This document shows, piece by piece, positions 17,130 through 26,744 of a stretch of DNA of 64,000 nucleotides. Every line of letters begins with the position of its first letter. Positions within the stretch are counted from its first letter, which is position 1. The translations under genes were made by a program, and so were the position numbers. The notes below the pieces were generated by a model. It was not told where the DNA came from. It made no database searches and saw only the letters and a list, made by a program, of their open reading frames with translations. The DNA comes from Hymenobacter telluris (lineage in GTDB: Bacteria > Bacteroidota > Bacteroidia > Cytophagales > Hymenobacteraceae), in assembly GCF_017313265.1 (NCBI RefSeq), contig NZ_JAFLQZ010000002.1, positions 1 to 64,000 of the forward strand, in the 5' to 3' direction.

Positions 17130-17175
17130 TCAAAACAGCTCGTACTGCGCATTGGCGTAAGAAACATGGCCTCTG

Positions 17176-17201
17176 CTGCCTCACATGAACATGTGAGGCA
17201 G
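17176..17201. repeat. Perfect 12-bp palindrome with 2-nt centre
   Basis: CTGCCTCACATG at 17176-17187 and CATGTGAGGCAG at 17190-17201. It could be an operator, a cruciform or a second terminator; no neighbour decides this. Confidence 0.5.
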
Positions 17202-17663
17202 TGAGTTGCGGCTAGTTGCCAATGGTTGGTGTATGTGATTGATATACAGTTGCTTGTGAAATGAATAGCCAAGTGGAATAACTAATGCTCCTCATTAAGC
17301 GGAGATCAACAAATAGCAATAGCATTTACTATTCTGAATATTATATACATATTTGCCTATCATTATTTTTTACTACTGTTTATATGAATAGTTACAGCTT
17401 AACAGTAGCGGACACTACCTGTGCAGCTTGGCTGCTGCTTGGTGCGCCAAATAGAAGCGCAGCACCGCCAGGTGCTACATCACCACCATAAATCTGCTCG
17501 TGAGAACTGCCACTCTTGCCTCACTAATGAGGACAGGATGTGCAGGAAAGCGACGGACTGCAAACTACCCGTTGCCATTAGAAGCTAACAGTCAACCTGC
17601 CCTACAGCAAGCGGAACACTCTCCGCTCTTATTTCTTTTTTCACCCCAATTCCTTTCCAACCG
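17202..17663. other. Intergenic region before SprB-repeat gene
   Basis: AT-rich for its first 180 bases and mixed after. I see no gene, RNA or consensus promoter in it. Short open frames here lack coding character. Confidence 0.5.
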
Positions 17664-20372
17664 ATGAAAAACGTCGACCCATCAGATTTGCGGCTGCTAA
17701 CAGCCGACGGCCCCCTCTCGGTGCCCGACTACACCCGTACCGCCCGCGCTTGGAAGGCCAAGCTTGTCCTGTTTTTGTGCTTGCTACTATGCAGCATGAG
17801 CACCCGCAGCTTTGCCGCCGCCGACAGCAAGGGCACCGACTTCTGGCTAACTTTCCCAGGCAACTATGTCAGCGGCTCGACGCTCACTTTATTTATTGCG
17901 GGCGACGTTGCCACTACGGGCAACGTCAGTATCCCTGGCTTGAGCTTCAGCAGTAACTTCAGCGTTACGCCTGGTGCTGTTACGTCGATAATCATTCCGG
18001 CAGGAGCGGAGCTTTTTGCTTCCAGCACTGTCGGCAACAATGGCATCCACGTTACATCTGCACAGGAAGTGACTATATACGGCCTGAACCGTCAGCAATT
18101 TACCACTGACGCGTATTTGGCGCTGCCTACTGATGTACTCGGTACCCAGTACATTAACCTGGCTTATTCAAACACTTCAGGATTAGATGGTACGCAATTA
18201 GCTGTTGTGGGTACTGTTAATGGTACCGTAGTAACTATTACGCCTTCGGTAGCGGCTGACAGTCATCCGGCAGGCGTCCCTTACAATGTTACCCTGAACC
18301 AAGGGCAAACCTATCTGCTAAGAAGCACAGCCCTTAGCAACACCGTGGACCTTTCCGGCAGCATCATCTCCTCAACCGCACCTATTGCTGTCTTTGGTGG
18401 GCATAAGTGCGCCAACGTGCCACATAACCACTCTGCCTGTGACCATTTAGTTGAGCAACTGCCTCCTACTACTGCCTGGGGCAAGCAGTTCGTATCAGTG
18501 CCACTCAAGACCCGGCTCAACGGCGACACCTTCCGATTCTTGGCTTCCACTAATAATACTCAGGTTCGGGTTAATGGCACTTTGGTGGCCACTCTCAACC
18601 GCGGTCAGTTTCACGAGCGTGTTATTGCCGGATCGGCTCAAATTGTTGCTACCGAGCCTATTCTGGTAGCTCAATATTCCAACGGGTCGTCGTTTGACGG
18701 GGTAACTTCCGACCCCTTCATGATGCTGATTCCGCCGTTCGAGCAGTTCTTGGGTAGCTATACGGTTACTACGCCTGCCACCGGTTTCTCCGGCAACTAC
18801 ATCAACGTGGTAGCCCCCGCGGCAGCAGTGGGTACGGTTCGGCTGGATGGAGTGGTAATTCCGGCGTCAAGCTTCAGTGCCATTGGCAGCAGCGGCTTTT
18901 CGGGCGCGCAGCTTACCGTGAGCTTAGGCACTCACCAAGTAACGGGCGGCATCTATCCAATTGGGGCTTTCGTGTACGGCTTCGATTCCTATGATTCGTA
19001 TGGTTATCCGGGCGGGCAGTCGTTTGCGCCGGTAGCTACCGTCACCAGCCTCGCGCTGACCCCGGCTACGGGCAATGCCCAAACCGGTAGCCAGTACTGC
19101 GTGTCGGCAACGGTGCGCGACCAATTCAACAATCCGGTGGTAGGCGTGCGGGTGGATTTTGCCGTTAGTGGCGCCAACAGCACGTCTGGCTTTGCCAATA
19201 CCGATGCCAACGGCGTAGCACCTTTCTGCTACATTGGCACCAATGCCGGTACTGATAACATTGTAGCCAGCCTTGGCGCCCTGAGCCGTACCGTGCAAGT
19301 TACCTGGACCTCAACTTGCGCCTTGCAGCTGACAACGGCCGTAACCAACGCCGGGTGCGGCGCACTGGGTGCCATCAACCTGAGCGTGGCCGGCGGCACC
19401 GGCCCTTATACCTATGCCTGGACTGGCCCTGGCGGCTTCACGGCCACTACCGAGGATATCAGCGGGCTTGCGGCGGGTACGTATTCGGTTACGGTTACCG
19501 ATAATACCACGCAGTGCACCGCCACTACTTCGGCCACTGTAACGAGCACGGGTACCGACACCACTCCACCCGTACTGCGGGCCGCAGGCTTCATCACAGC
19601 TCTCGAAAGCAACGGCACCCGCACCATTGAGGCCGCCGACGTAGATTGGGGCAGCACTGACGCATGCAGCGGCATTGCCACCATGACGATTAGCCCGAGC
19701 ACCTTCACCTGCGCCAACGTGGGCCCCAACCAAGTGACGCTCACCGTAACCGACAACGCCGGTAACTCTGCTAGCGAAACGGTAACGGTTATCCTACTCG
19801 ACAATTCGGCGCCGGTGTTGCGGGTGGCTGGCTTCCAGACGCAGTTGCAGAATGGAACCCGCACCATCTTCCCCGTGGATATTGACTACGGCAGCTTCGA
19901 CAACTGCGGTACCCTGGCCTCCACAACGATTAGCCCGAGCACTTTCACCTGCGCTAACGTAGGTCCGAACCAAGTGACGTTCACGGCCACCGACAACTCC
20001 GGCAACGTGTCTACGCAGACGGTGACGGTTATCATCCTAGCCGATGGTACCTGCCCACCACCAGCAGTGCGGCCAGCTGACAGCAACACCAGCGTGGCCG
20101 CCGGTTCGGTGCAGGAGTTGCAAGTGTATCCGAACCCGGCCGGGGCACAGGCTACGCTTAGCTTCGCAGCCGAGCGGACGGAAGCGGCTCAAGTGCTGGT
20201 GTACAATCAGTTAGGCCGGGTAGTGGCCACCCTGTACCAAGGGCCGGTGCAAGCCGGGCAGCGCTACAGCTTCACCCTCAAAAGCCAGGACCTGCCCGCC
20301 GGTTTGTATTCGTGCCAGGTGCGTACGGCCGGAGCCGCTGCTAAAACCACGCGCCTGCTTATCGTGAAGTAA
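17664..20372 (+). CDS. Large T9SS-secreted surface protein: IgGFc-binding-like, Ig-like, SprB repeat, HYR-like
   Basis: The 902-residue protein has a long n-region and a hydrophobic core at about 34-46 with a likely cut near RSFAAA. Residues about 55-440 resemble the IgGFc-binding N-terminal domain (GTDFWLTFPGNY, LPTDVLGTQYINLAY). Residues 455-550 form an invasin-like Ig domain. Residues about 552-630 are a SprB-type repeat (GTGPYTYAWTGPGGFTA, AGTYSVTVTDN). Two HYR-like repeats of about 75 residues each end in DNAGNSASETVTV and DNSGNVSTQTVTV. The last 85 residues are a type A T9SS sorting domain (LQVYPNPAG to TRLLIVK). It should be exported, crossed through the outer membrane by T9SS and fixed on the cell surface as an adhesin or matrix-binding protein. 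A strong hairpin follows. The next gene repeats its C-terminal third. Confidence 0.88.
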   Translation: MKNVDPSDLRLLTADGPLSVPDYTRTARAWKAKLVLFLCLLLCSMSTRSFAAADSKGTDFWLTFPGNYVSGSTLTLFIAGDVATTGNVSIPGLSFSSNFSVTPGAVTSIIIPAGAELFASSTVGNNGIHVTSAQEVTIYGLNRQQFTTDAYLALPTDVLGTQYINLAYSNTSGLDGTQLAVVGTVNGTVVTITPSVAADSHPAGVPYNVTLNQGQTYLLRSTALSNTVDLSGSIISSTAPIAVFGGHKCANVPHNHSACDHLVEQLPPTTAWGKQFVSVPLKTRLNGDTFRFLASTNNTQVRVNGTLVATLNRGQFHERVIAGSAQIVATEPILVAQYSNGSSFDGVTSDPFMMLIPPFEQFLGSYTVTTPATGFSGNYINVVAPAAAVGTVRLDGVVIPASSFSAIGSSGFSGAQLTVSLGTHQVTGGIYPIGAFVYGFDSYDSYGYPGGQSFAPVATVTSLALTPATGNAQTGSQYCVSATVRDQFNNPVVGVRVDFAVSGANSTSGFANTDANGVAPFCYIGTNAGTDNIVASLGALSRTVQVTWTSTCALQLTTAVTNAGCGALGAINLSVAGGTGPYTYAWTGPGGFTATTEDISGLAAGTYSVTVTDNTTQCTATTSATVTSTGTDTTPPVLRAAGFITALESNGTRTIEAADVDWGSTDACSGIATMTISPSTFTCANVGPNQVTLTVTDNAGNSASETVTVILLDNSAPVLRVAGFQTQLQNGTRTIFPVDIDYGSFDNCGTLASTTISPSTFTCANVGPNQVTFTATDNSGNVSTQTVTVIILADGTCPPPAVRPADSNTSVAAGSVQELQVYPNPAGAQATLSFAAERTEAAQVLVYNQLGRVVATLYQGPVQAGQRYSFTLKSQDLPAGLYSCQVRTAGAAAKTTRLLIVK

Positions 20373-20400
20373 GCATAAGCCGCAAGGCCGCATTCAAATA

Positions 20401-20443
20401 CACCAACGGGGTGGGGGAGCCAAGCTCCTTCACCCCGTTGGTG
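20401..20443 (+). terminator. Terminator hairpin after first SprB-repeat gene
   Basis: CACCAACGGGGTG at 20401-20413 pairs with CACCCCGTTGGTG at 20431-20443. The inner bases GGGGAGC and GCTCCTT extend the stem. Nearly the same hairpin follows the next gene. Confidence 0.8.
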
Positions 20444-20751
20444 TTTAGGTATATCTGGGGGGGGCTGCTTGCATTCGTTTGCATTGCTAGTAGGTAATGA
20501 ATAATAGGATGGAATGAATTTTATCAGTTACATTTATACTTGTTATAGGTCAATTATCTGTCAATAGTGAAACTATGTTTCAATACGTACGTTAGCGGGC
20601 TGATGAGCAGCCTATCCTCTCTATAGGGGACGTAATAACTCCTTTCCAAAGTCTTTCAGGCTGTTTTGGCATTTCAAAGCGTGAAATACAGCTTGATAAA
20701 AGCTTGATTTCAATTTTTCACCTATTTATTACCTGTTCCGGTTACCACCTC
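20444..20751. other. Intergenic region between the two SprB-repeat genes
   Basis: AT-rich DNA without a visible gene. TATGTTTC at 20573-20580 is one mismatch from a -7 element but has no partner at the right distance. Confidence 0.45.
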
Positions 20752-21717
20752 ATGCAACACATTAACTCTGATTGCCTTCCTAATTCCCACCAGTACTTCC
20801 TGCCACCGCCTGCCACTGCCCGCTTTGCTCGTACATTCAGCTCCTCACTGCGTACCCGGCTCGTGCACTCCTTATTGTTGCCAGCGGTGTTGCTCTGTGG
20901 CACTGCCAAACAGAGCTTTGCTCAATCCACCTGCGCATTGCAGCTGACAACAGCAGTGACCAACGCAGAATGCGGAACGCTGGGCGCCGTTAACCTGGGG
21001 GTAAGCGGCGGCACGGGCTCTTACACCTATGCCTGGACCGGTCCGAGCGGTTTCAGAGCCAGCACCGAAGACTTGAGCAGCTTGGCGGCCGGTACCTATG
21101 CCGTTACTGTCACCGATAACGCCACCCAATGCTCGGCCACTACTACCGCTACCATTGCGTCCATCCCCGACACCACCCCGCCGGTGCTCCGGGCGGCTGG
21201 TTTCGAAGTTACGTTGGTTAATGGAGCGGCTACCATCCTGGCCGACGACGTGGATTACGGCAGCTTCGATACGTGCAGCGGCTTGGCTTCTATCCGCATT
21301 AGCCCCAGCACGTTCAGCTGCGCCAACGTGGGGTCCAACAACGTCACCTTCACCGCCACCGACAATGCGGGCAACACGGCTTCTGCTATAGTAACTGTGA
21401 TTGTACAAGCTGATGCTACTTGCCTGCCGCTGTCGGGTACTACGGCGGCTACCGCTCCTCAGCGGCTGCAAGTGTATCCGAATCCGGCTACTAGCGCCGC
21501 TACATTGGCATTCATTGCCGAAAAATCTGGCGCGGCACAATTGGCGGTATACAATAGCCTGGGCCAGCAGGTTGCACTGCTTTACAACGGCGCGGTGCAG
21601 GCCGGCCGTGAATACCGATTCACGCTGCAAAGTGAGGCACTGGCTGGCGGAGTATATACGTGCCGGGTGCGCACGGCCGGCCACGTGTATACCACCCGCT
21701 TACTGATTGCCAAATAG
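20752..21717 (+). CDS. T9SS-secreted SprB-repeat/HYR-like surface protein (short paralog)
   Basis: The 321-residue protein starts at the ATG at 20752. A signal peptide ends near KQSFAQS (about residue 58). One SprB-type repeat follows (about 61-140; CALQLTTAVTNAECG, SYTYAWTGPSGF, AGTYAVTVTDN), then one HYR-like repeat (about 142-225; ISPSTFSCANVGSNNVTFTA) and a T9SS sorting domain (LQVYPNPATS to TRLLIAK). It corresponds to the C-terminal third of the upstream protein and lacks the IgGFc-like and invasin-like parts. The two genes also share the start of their terminator hairpins, which points to tandem duplication. It is likely a cell-surface adhesin; no enzymatic residues are seen. An in-frame TTG at 20704 is a less likely start. 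Confidence 0.85.
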   Translation: MQHINSDCLPNSHQYFLPPPATARFARTFSSSLRTRLVHSLLLPAVLLCGTAKQSFAQSTCALQLTTAVTNAECGTLGAVNLGVSGGTGSYTYAWTGPSGFRASTEDLSSLAAGTYAVTVTDNATQCSATTTATIASIPDTTPPVLRAAGFEVTLVNGAATILADDVDYGSFDTCSGLASIRISPSTFSCANVGSNNVTFTATDNAGNTASAIVTVIVQADATCLPLSGTTAATAPQRLQVYPNPATSAATLAFIAEKSGAAQLAVYNSLGQQVALLYNGAVQAGREYRFTLQSEALAGGVYTCRVRTAGHVYTTRLLIAK

Positions 21718-21742
21718 ACGAATACGTTACATTGCATACACC

Positions 21743-21783
21743 AACGGGGTGGGGAAGCTAGGCTTCTCCACCCCGTTTTTTTT
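21743..21783 (+). terminator. Intrinsic terminator after short SprB-repeat gene
   Basis: A 16-bp stem (21743-21758 with 21762-21777, one G-T wobble) with a 3-nt loop, followed by eight T. The bases before and in the left arm match those of the hairpin at 20401. Confidence 0.88.
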
Positions 21784-22745
21784 GTGAAGCAGCCCCGGCA
21801 TCAGCAATAACAGGAAGCCTGCCTAGTGCTGAGGTGCCGCCTCAGGCAAAAGGTAGTTATGTGAGTTACCATAGGCTGGAAGCTGCACGGATACAAGCTG
21901 AGTTCGGTGGTGAAGACATCTGTACATTAAAACGGACACGGCTGACAATTTTTGTTTGACCTATTAAATGTTGATAATCAATTATTTGCATATGAATGCA
22001 GGCTTTCCAGTATATGTTCAGCTTTTAATGTGTTGCCGACAGCTGAGATTGTGATAGTCCTAAACTGCTCAGGAAACCGACTAAAAAGGCAGTTACTATA
22101 TAGTAGTACTTTAAGGTGAAACTATGGAATTTGAAAAGACTTGGCAATGCACAACGGATTGCACTTAAGCTCAAAAATATTATGCAATCGATTGCTATTA
22201 TCCTCTTTATATATGGGCAGCTGCATACATTGGTTTCTATGCAAGTAGGTGTTTCTGGTATACCAAATTGAGGTCAGGGTCTATAAACAAGTTGATACTG
22301 TCATAATTGTAGAAAGAATTACAATTTTACTAGATAGAGCAGATAATTTTCAACAGATAAAAAATTTGTATTTAGATTTACAACCGTCAAAGTAGACGAA
22401 TGGATATTCGCTGTATTTATAAGCGAATAACGAGCGAGTCTTGTAGATACATATAATCTAACTCGGGTCGAAAAAGTGCAATACTTTGACGCTATTGCCG
22501 CCGCTAGTAGGTACAGAAGTGAATAGGTACCTATATCATACACTCATTTCACTTCGATGAGTGTATAGTAACCGCCAGAGCACCAGCTCTTAGCAACCAT
22601 CTTTCAGCTCAGATAGGAGTTAGGGAAAGTGGCTGCCTACACAACGAGCTAACTGAAAGCAGGCCTTGTGTCGCCACAAGGCACTTATAGTACGCTGTCC
22701 GAACAGTTCATCAAAACAGATACCAAGGGGTCTGGCTGATGCTGT
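21784..22745. other. 1-kb gene-free intergenic region
   Basis: AT-rich, with no coding region or RNA that I can support. A hairpin with a 10-bp stem (ATACACTCAT at 22538-22547, ATGAGTGTAT at 22557-22566) lies 180 bases before the next gene. Such length suggests complex regulation or lost genes. Confidence 0.5.
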
Positions 22746-25700
22746 ATGCCCTTACCATACCAACCACAACCGCGCCTTTTACCTACTCTTTTTTCAATGG
22801 GGAACACCAACAAAGCCAGCATGCTGGTAGCTTACCTAATTAGCTACCTGCTCATTTTCTCTGCCTACGGCCAGAATACAGGCTCCCGAATTGGCATCAC
22901 GGCCATTACGCCAAGCATCAACACAGGGCAGAACTACAACCCCTGGTTGAACGATAACATGAACGACCTGGTGGCCGACCACTGGGCACCCATCAACCAG
23001 CAGTACATCGACGTTACGCTCACGCTGGCCAGCCAGACCAACATTACTCGGCTCTCACTCTATGATTATCAGGGGGTTTTCACGAACCGGCCGGCTACCA
23101 TCTACGCCCTAAACGGTACCCAACGCACCTTGCTAGGAACGTTTACGGGGCAGACCTATATGAACTGGGTGGACATGGTGGCTGCTACGCCTATTACGGC
23201 CAATGCCATTGTTATTCATAAGTATGGCAACAACATCCCGGTTAAGCTGAAGATTTTCGGTAACCCCATCAGCACTACTCCGGCTCAGGTACAGTCGGTT
23301 ATCAGCTTTGGAGCCTTAGCCACCAGAACGGCAGGAACGGCTCCTTTTGACCTGGTAGCAAGCAGCAACAACACGGCTACCCCCATTACGTTCTCGTCTT
23401 CCAACTCATCGGTCGTATCGGTTTCGAACTCGAGCGGGCGCTGGCAGGCCACGGTGGGTGCTGCGGGTACAGCTACTATTACGGCTTCGCAAGCTGGCAA
23501 TTCGGCGTATTTGGCGGCGGCCAACGTAGCGCAAACCTTGGTGGTGCAGGCGCCGGCCCCTACGCAGGTGCAGTCAGTTATCAACTTCCCGGCTATTCCC
23601 AACAAAACAACCGGGGCTGCTGCGTTTGATTTGGTAGCCACGAGCAACAACACGGCCACGCCCATTACGTTCGTGTCCTCCAACCCGGCGGTGCTAACTG
23701 TTTCCAACTCAGGCGGCCGTTGGCAGGCCTTGGTTGGTACGCCGGGCACGGCTACCATCACAGCGTCACAAGCTGGCAACACGGCCTACCTGGCCGCTGT
23801 TAATGCAACCCAAACTGTAACGGTGCAGGTAGTATCCAGCGGAACATCCCTCGCCGGTAAAATTCCGATTGATGGCAGCCGCTGGTTCCAGATTACCAAT
23901 TCCCCCGACGATTTGCGCGCCCTCACCGATGGCGTCACCAGCGTGAACGTGCCCAACGGCTACGGGCGGGTGATTGGCACCTTCGACTCGTTCTACCCGC
24001 TCAAGCCGGGCGAAACGTTCCGTATTGAAAGCATCCGCCTTTTCGACGGCTGGGGCCAGAACCCCTCGGCCCCGATGACCATTTCCGTCATCACCGATAC
24101 CTGGCAGCGCGTGCATGTTGGCTCTTTCAACGGCGTAAACGACCAGCAGTGGATTGGGCCGTACCCGAACCGGCCCACCACCTTCACCCTCGACAACGTC
24201 ATCACCAACGCCCGCTACATCGTCCTGACCTCGTCGTGGGCCTACCCCACCGAAATGGAATTGTATGGCTCCTACACGCTGCCCACCCCTTCGGCCACGC
24301 CCGTGCCTACCGCTGCGGGGTTGGCTAGCCAAAAGCACGTAGAACTCCGTCAGGCTTGTGGTGTTAACGCTTTCGAGTGGGATGTTATTGATGGGGCTAA
24401 CCCGCTAGTAGTGGACCCAGCACGAGTGGCGGCCATAAAGAACTTCAACGGAATCCGCCACTACCTGGATTGGGACAAACTGGAGTCGGTGCAGGGCGCC
24501 TACACCTTCAACCCCTCCCACATGGGCAGCTGGAACTATGATGCCATGTACCAGAGCCTCAAAACAGAAGGAGTTGAAGTGCTGGCTTGTCTTAAAACGA
24601 TGCCGGGCTGGATGTTGAATACGTATCCTGCTGGAGAGCGAGATGCCGAGAACGTGCCGGTGCGCTACGGGGCCGACTTCGCCGCCCCGGCCTCCTACCG
24701 CGAACAAGCCCAGCTCGCCTTCCAGTTCGCCGCCCGCTACGGCCGCAACCCCAGCGTCGACCGCAGCCTGCTGCGCGTGAGCCAGGCCCCCCCCCGCTGG
24801 ACCAACGACCCCGTCAACCAGGTCCGCGTCGGCCTGGACCTGATTACCTACATCGAGTGCGACAACGAGCGCGACAAGTGGTGGAAAGGCCGCCTGGGCT
24901 ACCAGACCGCCTTCGAGTACGCCGCCAACCTCTCCGCCTTCTACGACGGCCACAAAAATACCCTCGGCCCCGGCGTGGGCGTCAAAAACGCCGACCCCAC
25001 CATGCAAGTGGTCATGGGCGGGCTGGCCTCGCCCAACCCCGACTACGTCAAGGGCATGGTCGAGTGGTGCCGCCAGCACCGCGGCTACAAGCCCGACGGC
25101 TCGGTCAACCTGTGCTGGGACATCATCAACTACCACCACTACGCCAACGACGCCGGCTCCTCGCAGGGCGGCAACCCCACCCGCGGCAGCGCCCCGGAAG
25201 TCTCCGACGCCGGCGAGCGGGCCGCCGCCTTCCTGCGCATGGCCCACGAGTACGCCGGCGACATGCCCGTGTGGATCACCGAGACCGGCTACGACCACCA
25301 CCAGGGCAGCCCGCTCAAGGCCATTGCCGTCGGCGGCCGCTCGGTGGAGCAGACCCAGGCCGACTGGATCCTGCGCTCGAGCCTGAGCTATGCGCGCTGG
25401 GGCATCGAGCGCGTGTTTCACTACCAGGCCTACGACGACAACCCGACCAGCAGCATCCAGTTCGGCTCGATGGGCCTGCTGAACAGCAACCGCACCCCGC
25501 GCCTGGCCGCGCAGTACTTGCAGCAGACCCAGCGCCTGCTCGGCCGCTACCGCTTCGAGCAGACCCTGAACGCCGACCCGCTCGTGGACCGCTACAGCCT
25601 CAACGGCCAAAGCGCCTACATGCTCGTCGTGCCTGATGAGCGCGGGCGTACGGCCTCCTATACTTTGCAAGTAGGAAACATAGCTTACGCCGATGTGTAT

Positions 25701-26681
25701 CGCCCGCAAGCTAACAGCATCAGCATGAGCGTACAGCGCGTGAGCGTTACCAATGGCCAGATTCAGCTTAACGTGACGGAAACTCCGCTCTTCGTGCTGC
25801 CAGCTGGCACTACTACAACCATTGCGCCGCCAGTACCCACTGCTTGCTCGGCAACCGGTACGATTTTGCGCGAGCAGTGGAACAACGTGAACGGCTGGGC
25901 AGTGAGTGATATTCCGCTGAAAACCATGCCAAGCAGCACCAGCCAACTCACTCAGCTGGAAAGCAATGCTAACATCGGCAGCTCATACGGCGCCCGTATC
26001 CGGGGGTACATTTGCGCACCCCAGACCGGGGCCTATACCTTCTGGATTTCCGGCGACGACAACTGTGAGCTGTGGCTGAGTACGGATGACAATCCGGACA
26101 ACAGAGTCAAGATTGCCAGTGTAGAGGGCAATGGCGCCTGGACTAATGCCCGCGAATGGTATAAGTATCCGTCTCAGCAGTCGGCGCAGGTAAACCTGGT
26201 TGCCGGTGGCCGCTACTACGTTGAAGTGTTGCACAAGGAAGATGCCGGCGGCGACGTAGTGAGCGTAGCCTGGCGCATGCCGAACAGCGTTATGGAAGGC
26301 CCAATTCTTGGTAATCGGCTTTCTCCTTACGTAGAAGGCGCAAACCGCTCGGCTGCTACTTCCAGCACAACTGCTGTGGCCGGCACCGCTCTTGCTACTA
26401 CTGCCGCCGGAACAGGCAAAACCGCCGAACTAACGGCTGCTCCGAATCCTTTCAGCCAGGATAGCTACGTGCGGTTCAAGATGGCTGCTGCTGGCAAGGC
26501 TACAGTGGTTGTGTACGACATGCAGGGCCGCCAGGTACGGAAGCTGTTTTCTGGTAGCCTGAAAGCGTTGCAAGTGCAGGAAGTGCAGTTTAAAGCAGAA
26601 GAGTTGCCTGCCGGTATTTACACCATTCGCCTCACCACCGATACCGAGGTGGTGCACCAGCGGGTGATACTAACCAAATAA
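22746..26681 (+). CDS. Multidomain T9SS-secreted clan GH-A glycoside hydrolase with Ig-like repeats and PA14 domain
   Basis: The 1311-residue protein has a signal peptide (cut near FSAYGQ). A discoidin-like domain (about 45-175) is followed by two 93-residue Ig-like repeats (DNA 23286-23564 and 23565 onward) and a carbohydrate-binding-like domain (about 370-515; IDGSRWFQITNSP). The GH-A barrel has Asn-Glu acid/base in ECDNERDKWW (Glu708) and nucleophile in WITETGYD (Glu846). A PA14 domain (about 1040-1185; TGAYTFWISGDDNCELWLS) and a T9SS sorting domain (LTAAPNPFSQ to RVILTK) close it. A second ATG at 22797 would give a more standard signal peptide. Bases about 24636-25625 are much richer in C-ending codons than the flanks and nearly identical to the left-edge paralog, indicating gene conversion. 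It should be a surface polysaccharide hydrolase; the substrate is unknown. Confidence 0.87.
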   Translation: MPLPYQPQPRLLPTLFSMGNTNKASMLVAYLISYLLIFSAYGQNTGSRIGITAITPSINTGQNYNPWLNDNMNDLVADHWAPINQQYIDVTLTLASQTNITRLSLYDYQGVFTNRPATIYALNGTQRTLLGTFTGQTYMNWVDMVAATPITANAIVIHKYGNNIPVKLKIFGNPISTTPAQVQSVISFGALATRTAGTAPFDLVASSNNTATPITFSSSNSSVVSVSNSSGRWQATVGAAGTATITASQAGNSAYLAAANVAQTLVVQAPAPTQVQSVINFPAIPNKTTGAAAFDLVATSNNTATPITFVSSNPAVLTVSNSGGRWQALVGTPGTATITASQAGNTAYLAAVNATQTVTVQVVSSGTSLAGKIPIDGSRWFQITNSPDDLRALTDGVTSVNVPNGYGRVIGTFDSFYPLKPGETFRIESIRLFDGWGQNPSAPMTISVITDTWQRVHVGSFNGVNDQQWIGPYPNRPTTFTLDNVITNARYIVLTSSWAYPTEMELYGSYTLPTPSATPVPTAAGLASQKHVELRQACGVNAFEWDVIDGANPLVVDPARVAAIKNFNGIRHYLDWDKLESVQGAYTFNPSHMGSWNYDAMYQSLKTEGVEVLACLKTMPGWMLNTYPAGERDAENVPVRYGADFAAPASYREQAQLAFQFAARYGRNPSVDRSLLRVSQAPPRWTNDPVNQVRVGLDLITYIECDNERDKWWKGRLGYQTAFEYAANLSAFYDGHKNTLGPGVGVKNADPTMQVVMGGLASPNPDYVKGMVEWCRQHRGYKPDGSVNLCWDIINYHHYANDAGSSQGGNPTRGSAPEVSDAGERAAAFLRMAHEYAGDMPVWITETGYDHHQGSPLKAIAVGGRSVEQTQADWILRSSLSYARWGIERVFHYQAYDDNPTSSIQFGSMGLLNSNRTPRLAAQYLQQTQRLLGRYRFEQTLNADPLVDRYSLNGQSAYMLVVPDERGRTASYTLQVGNIAYADVYRPQANSISMSVQRVSVTNGQIQLNVTETPLFVLPAGTTTTIAPPVPTACSATGTILREQWNNVNGWAVSDIPLKTMPSSTSQLTQLESNANIGSSYGARIRGYICAPQTGAYTFWISGDDNCELWLSTDDNPDNRVKIASVEGNGAWTNAREWYKYPSQQSAQVNLVAGGRYYVEVLHKEDAGGDVVSVAWRMPNSVMEGPILGNRLSPYVEGANRSAATSSTTAVAGTALATTAAGTGKTAELTAAPNPFSQDSYVRFKMAAAGKATVVVYDMQGRQVRKLFSGSLKALQVQEVQFKAEELPAGIYTIRLTTDTEVVHQRVILTK
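23286..23831 (+). repeat. Two tandem Ig-like coding repeats
   Basis: Two units of about 279 bases within the glycosidase gene both encode QVQSVI...DLVA(S/T)SNNTATPITF...SQAGN(S/T)AYLAA. They differ at scattered sites, so the duplication is not recent. They are probably stalk or spacer domains between surface and catalytic domain. Confidence 0.8.
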
Positions 26682-26744
26682 TAGGGTCTTCCCGCGCAGT
26701 ACACCTGTGTGCTGCGCGGGAGGATACTGCGGAGTAGCTTTTGT

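Noticed and set aside
17285-17491. 68-codon plus-strand frame
   Set aside because: AT-rich first half and Pro/Ala-rich second half; no homology signal and no promoter or RBS support.
22319-22543. 74-codon minus-strand frame
   Set aside because: Lies in AT-rich non-coding DNA, and the composition explains the hydrophobic product.
23286-23831. Direct repeats considered as a CRISPR-like or mobile element
   Set aside because: They are in-frame coding repeats of an Ig-like domain of 93 residues with no spacers.
24857-25636. 259-codon plus-strand frame, very Arg/Pro-rich
   Set aside because: Frame-shifted shadow of the GH-A catalytic domain in the GC-rich patch.
24405-25946. 513-codon antisense frame on the minus strand
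   Set aside because: It exists because the overlapping glycosidase gene has C-ending codons there; its product is low-complexity and has no motif.
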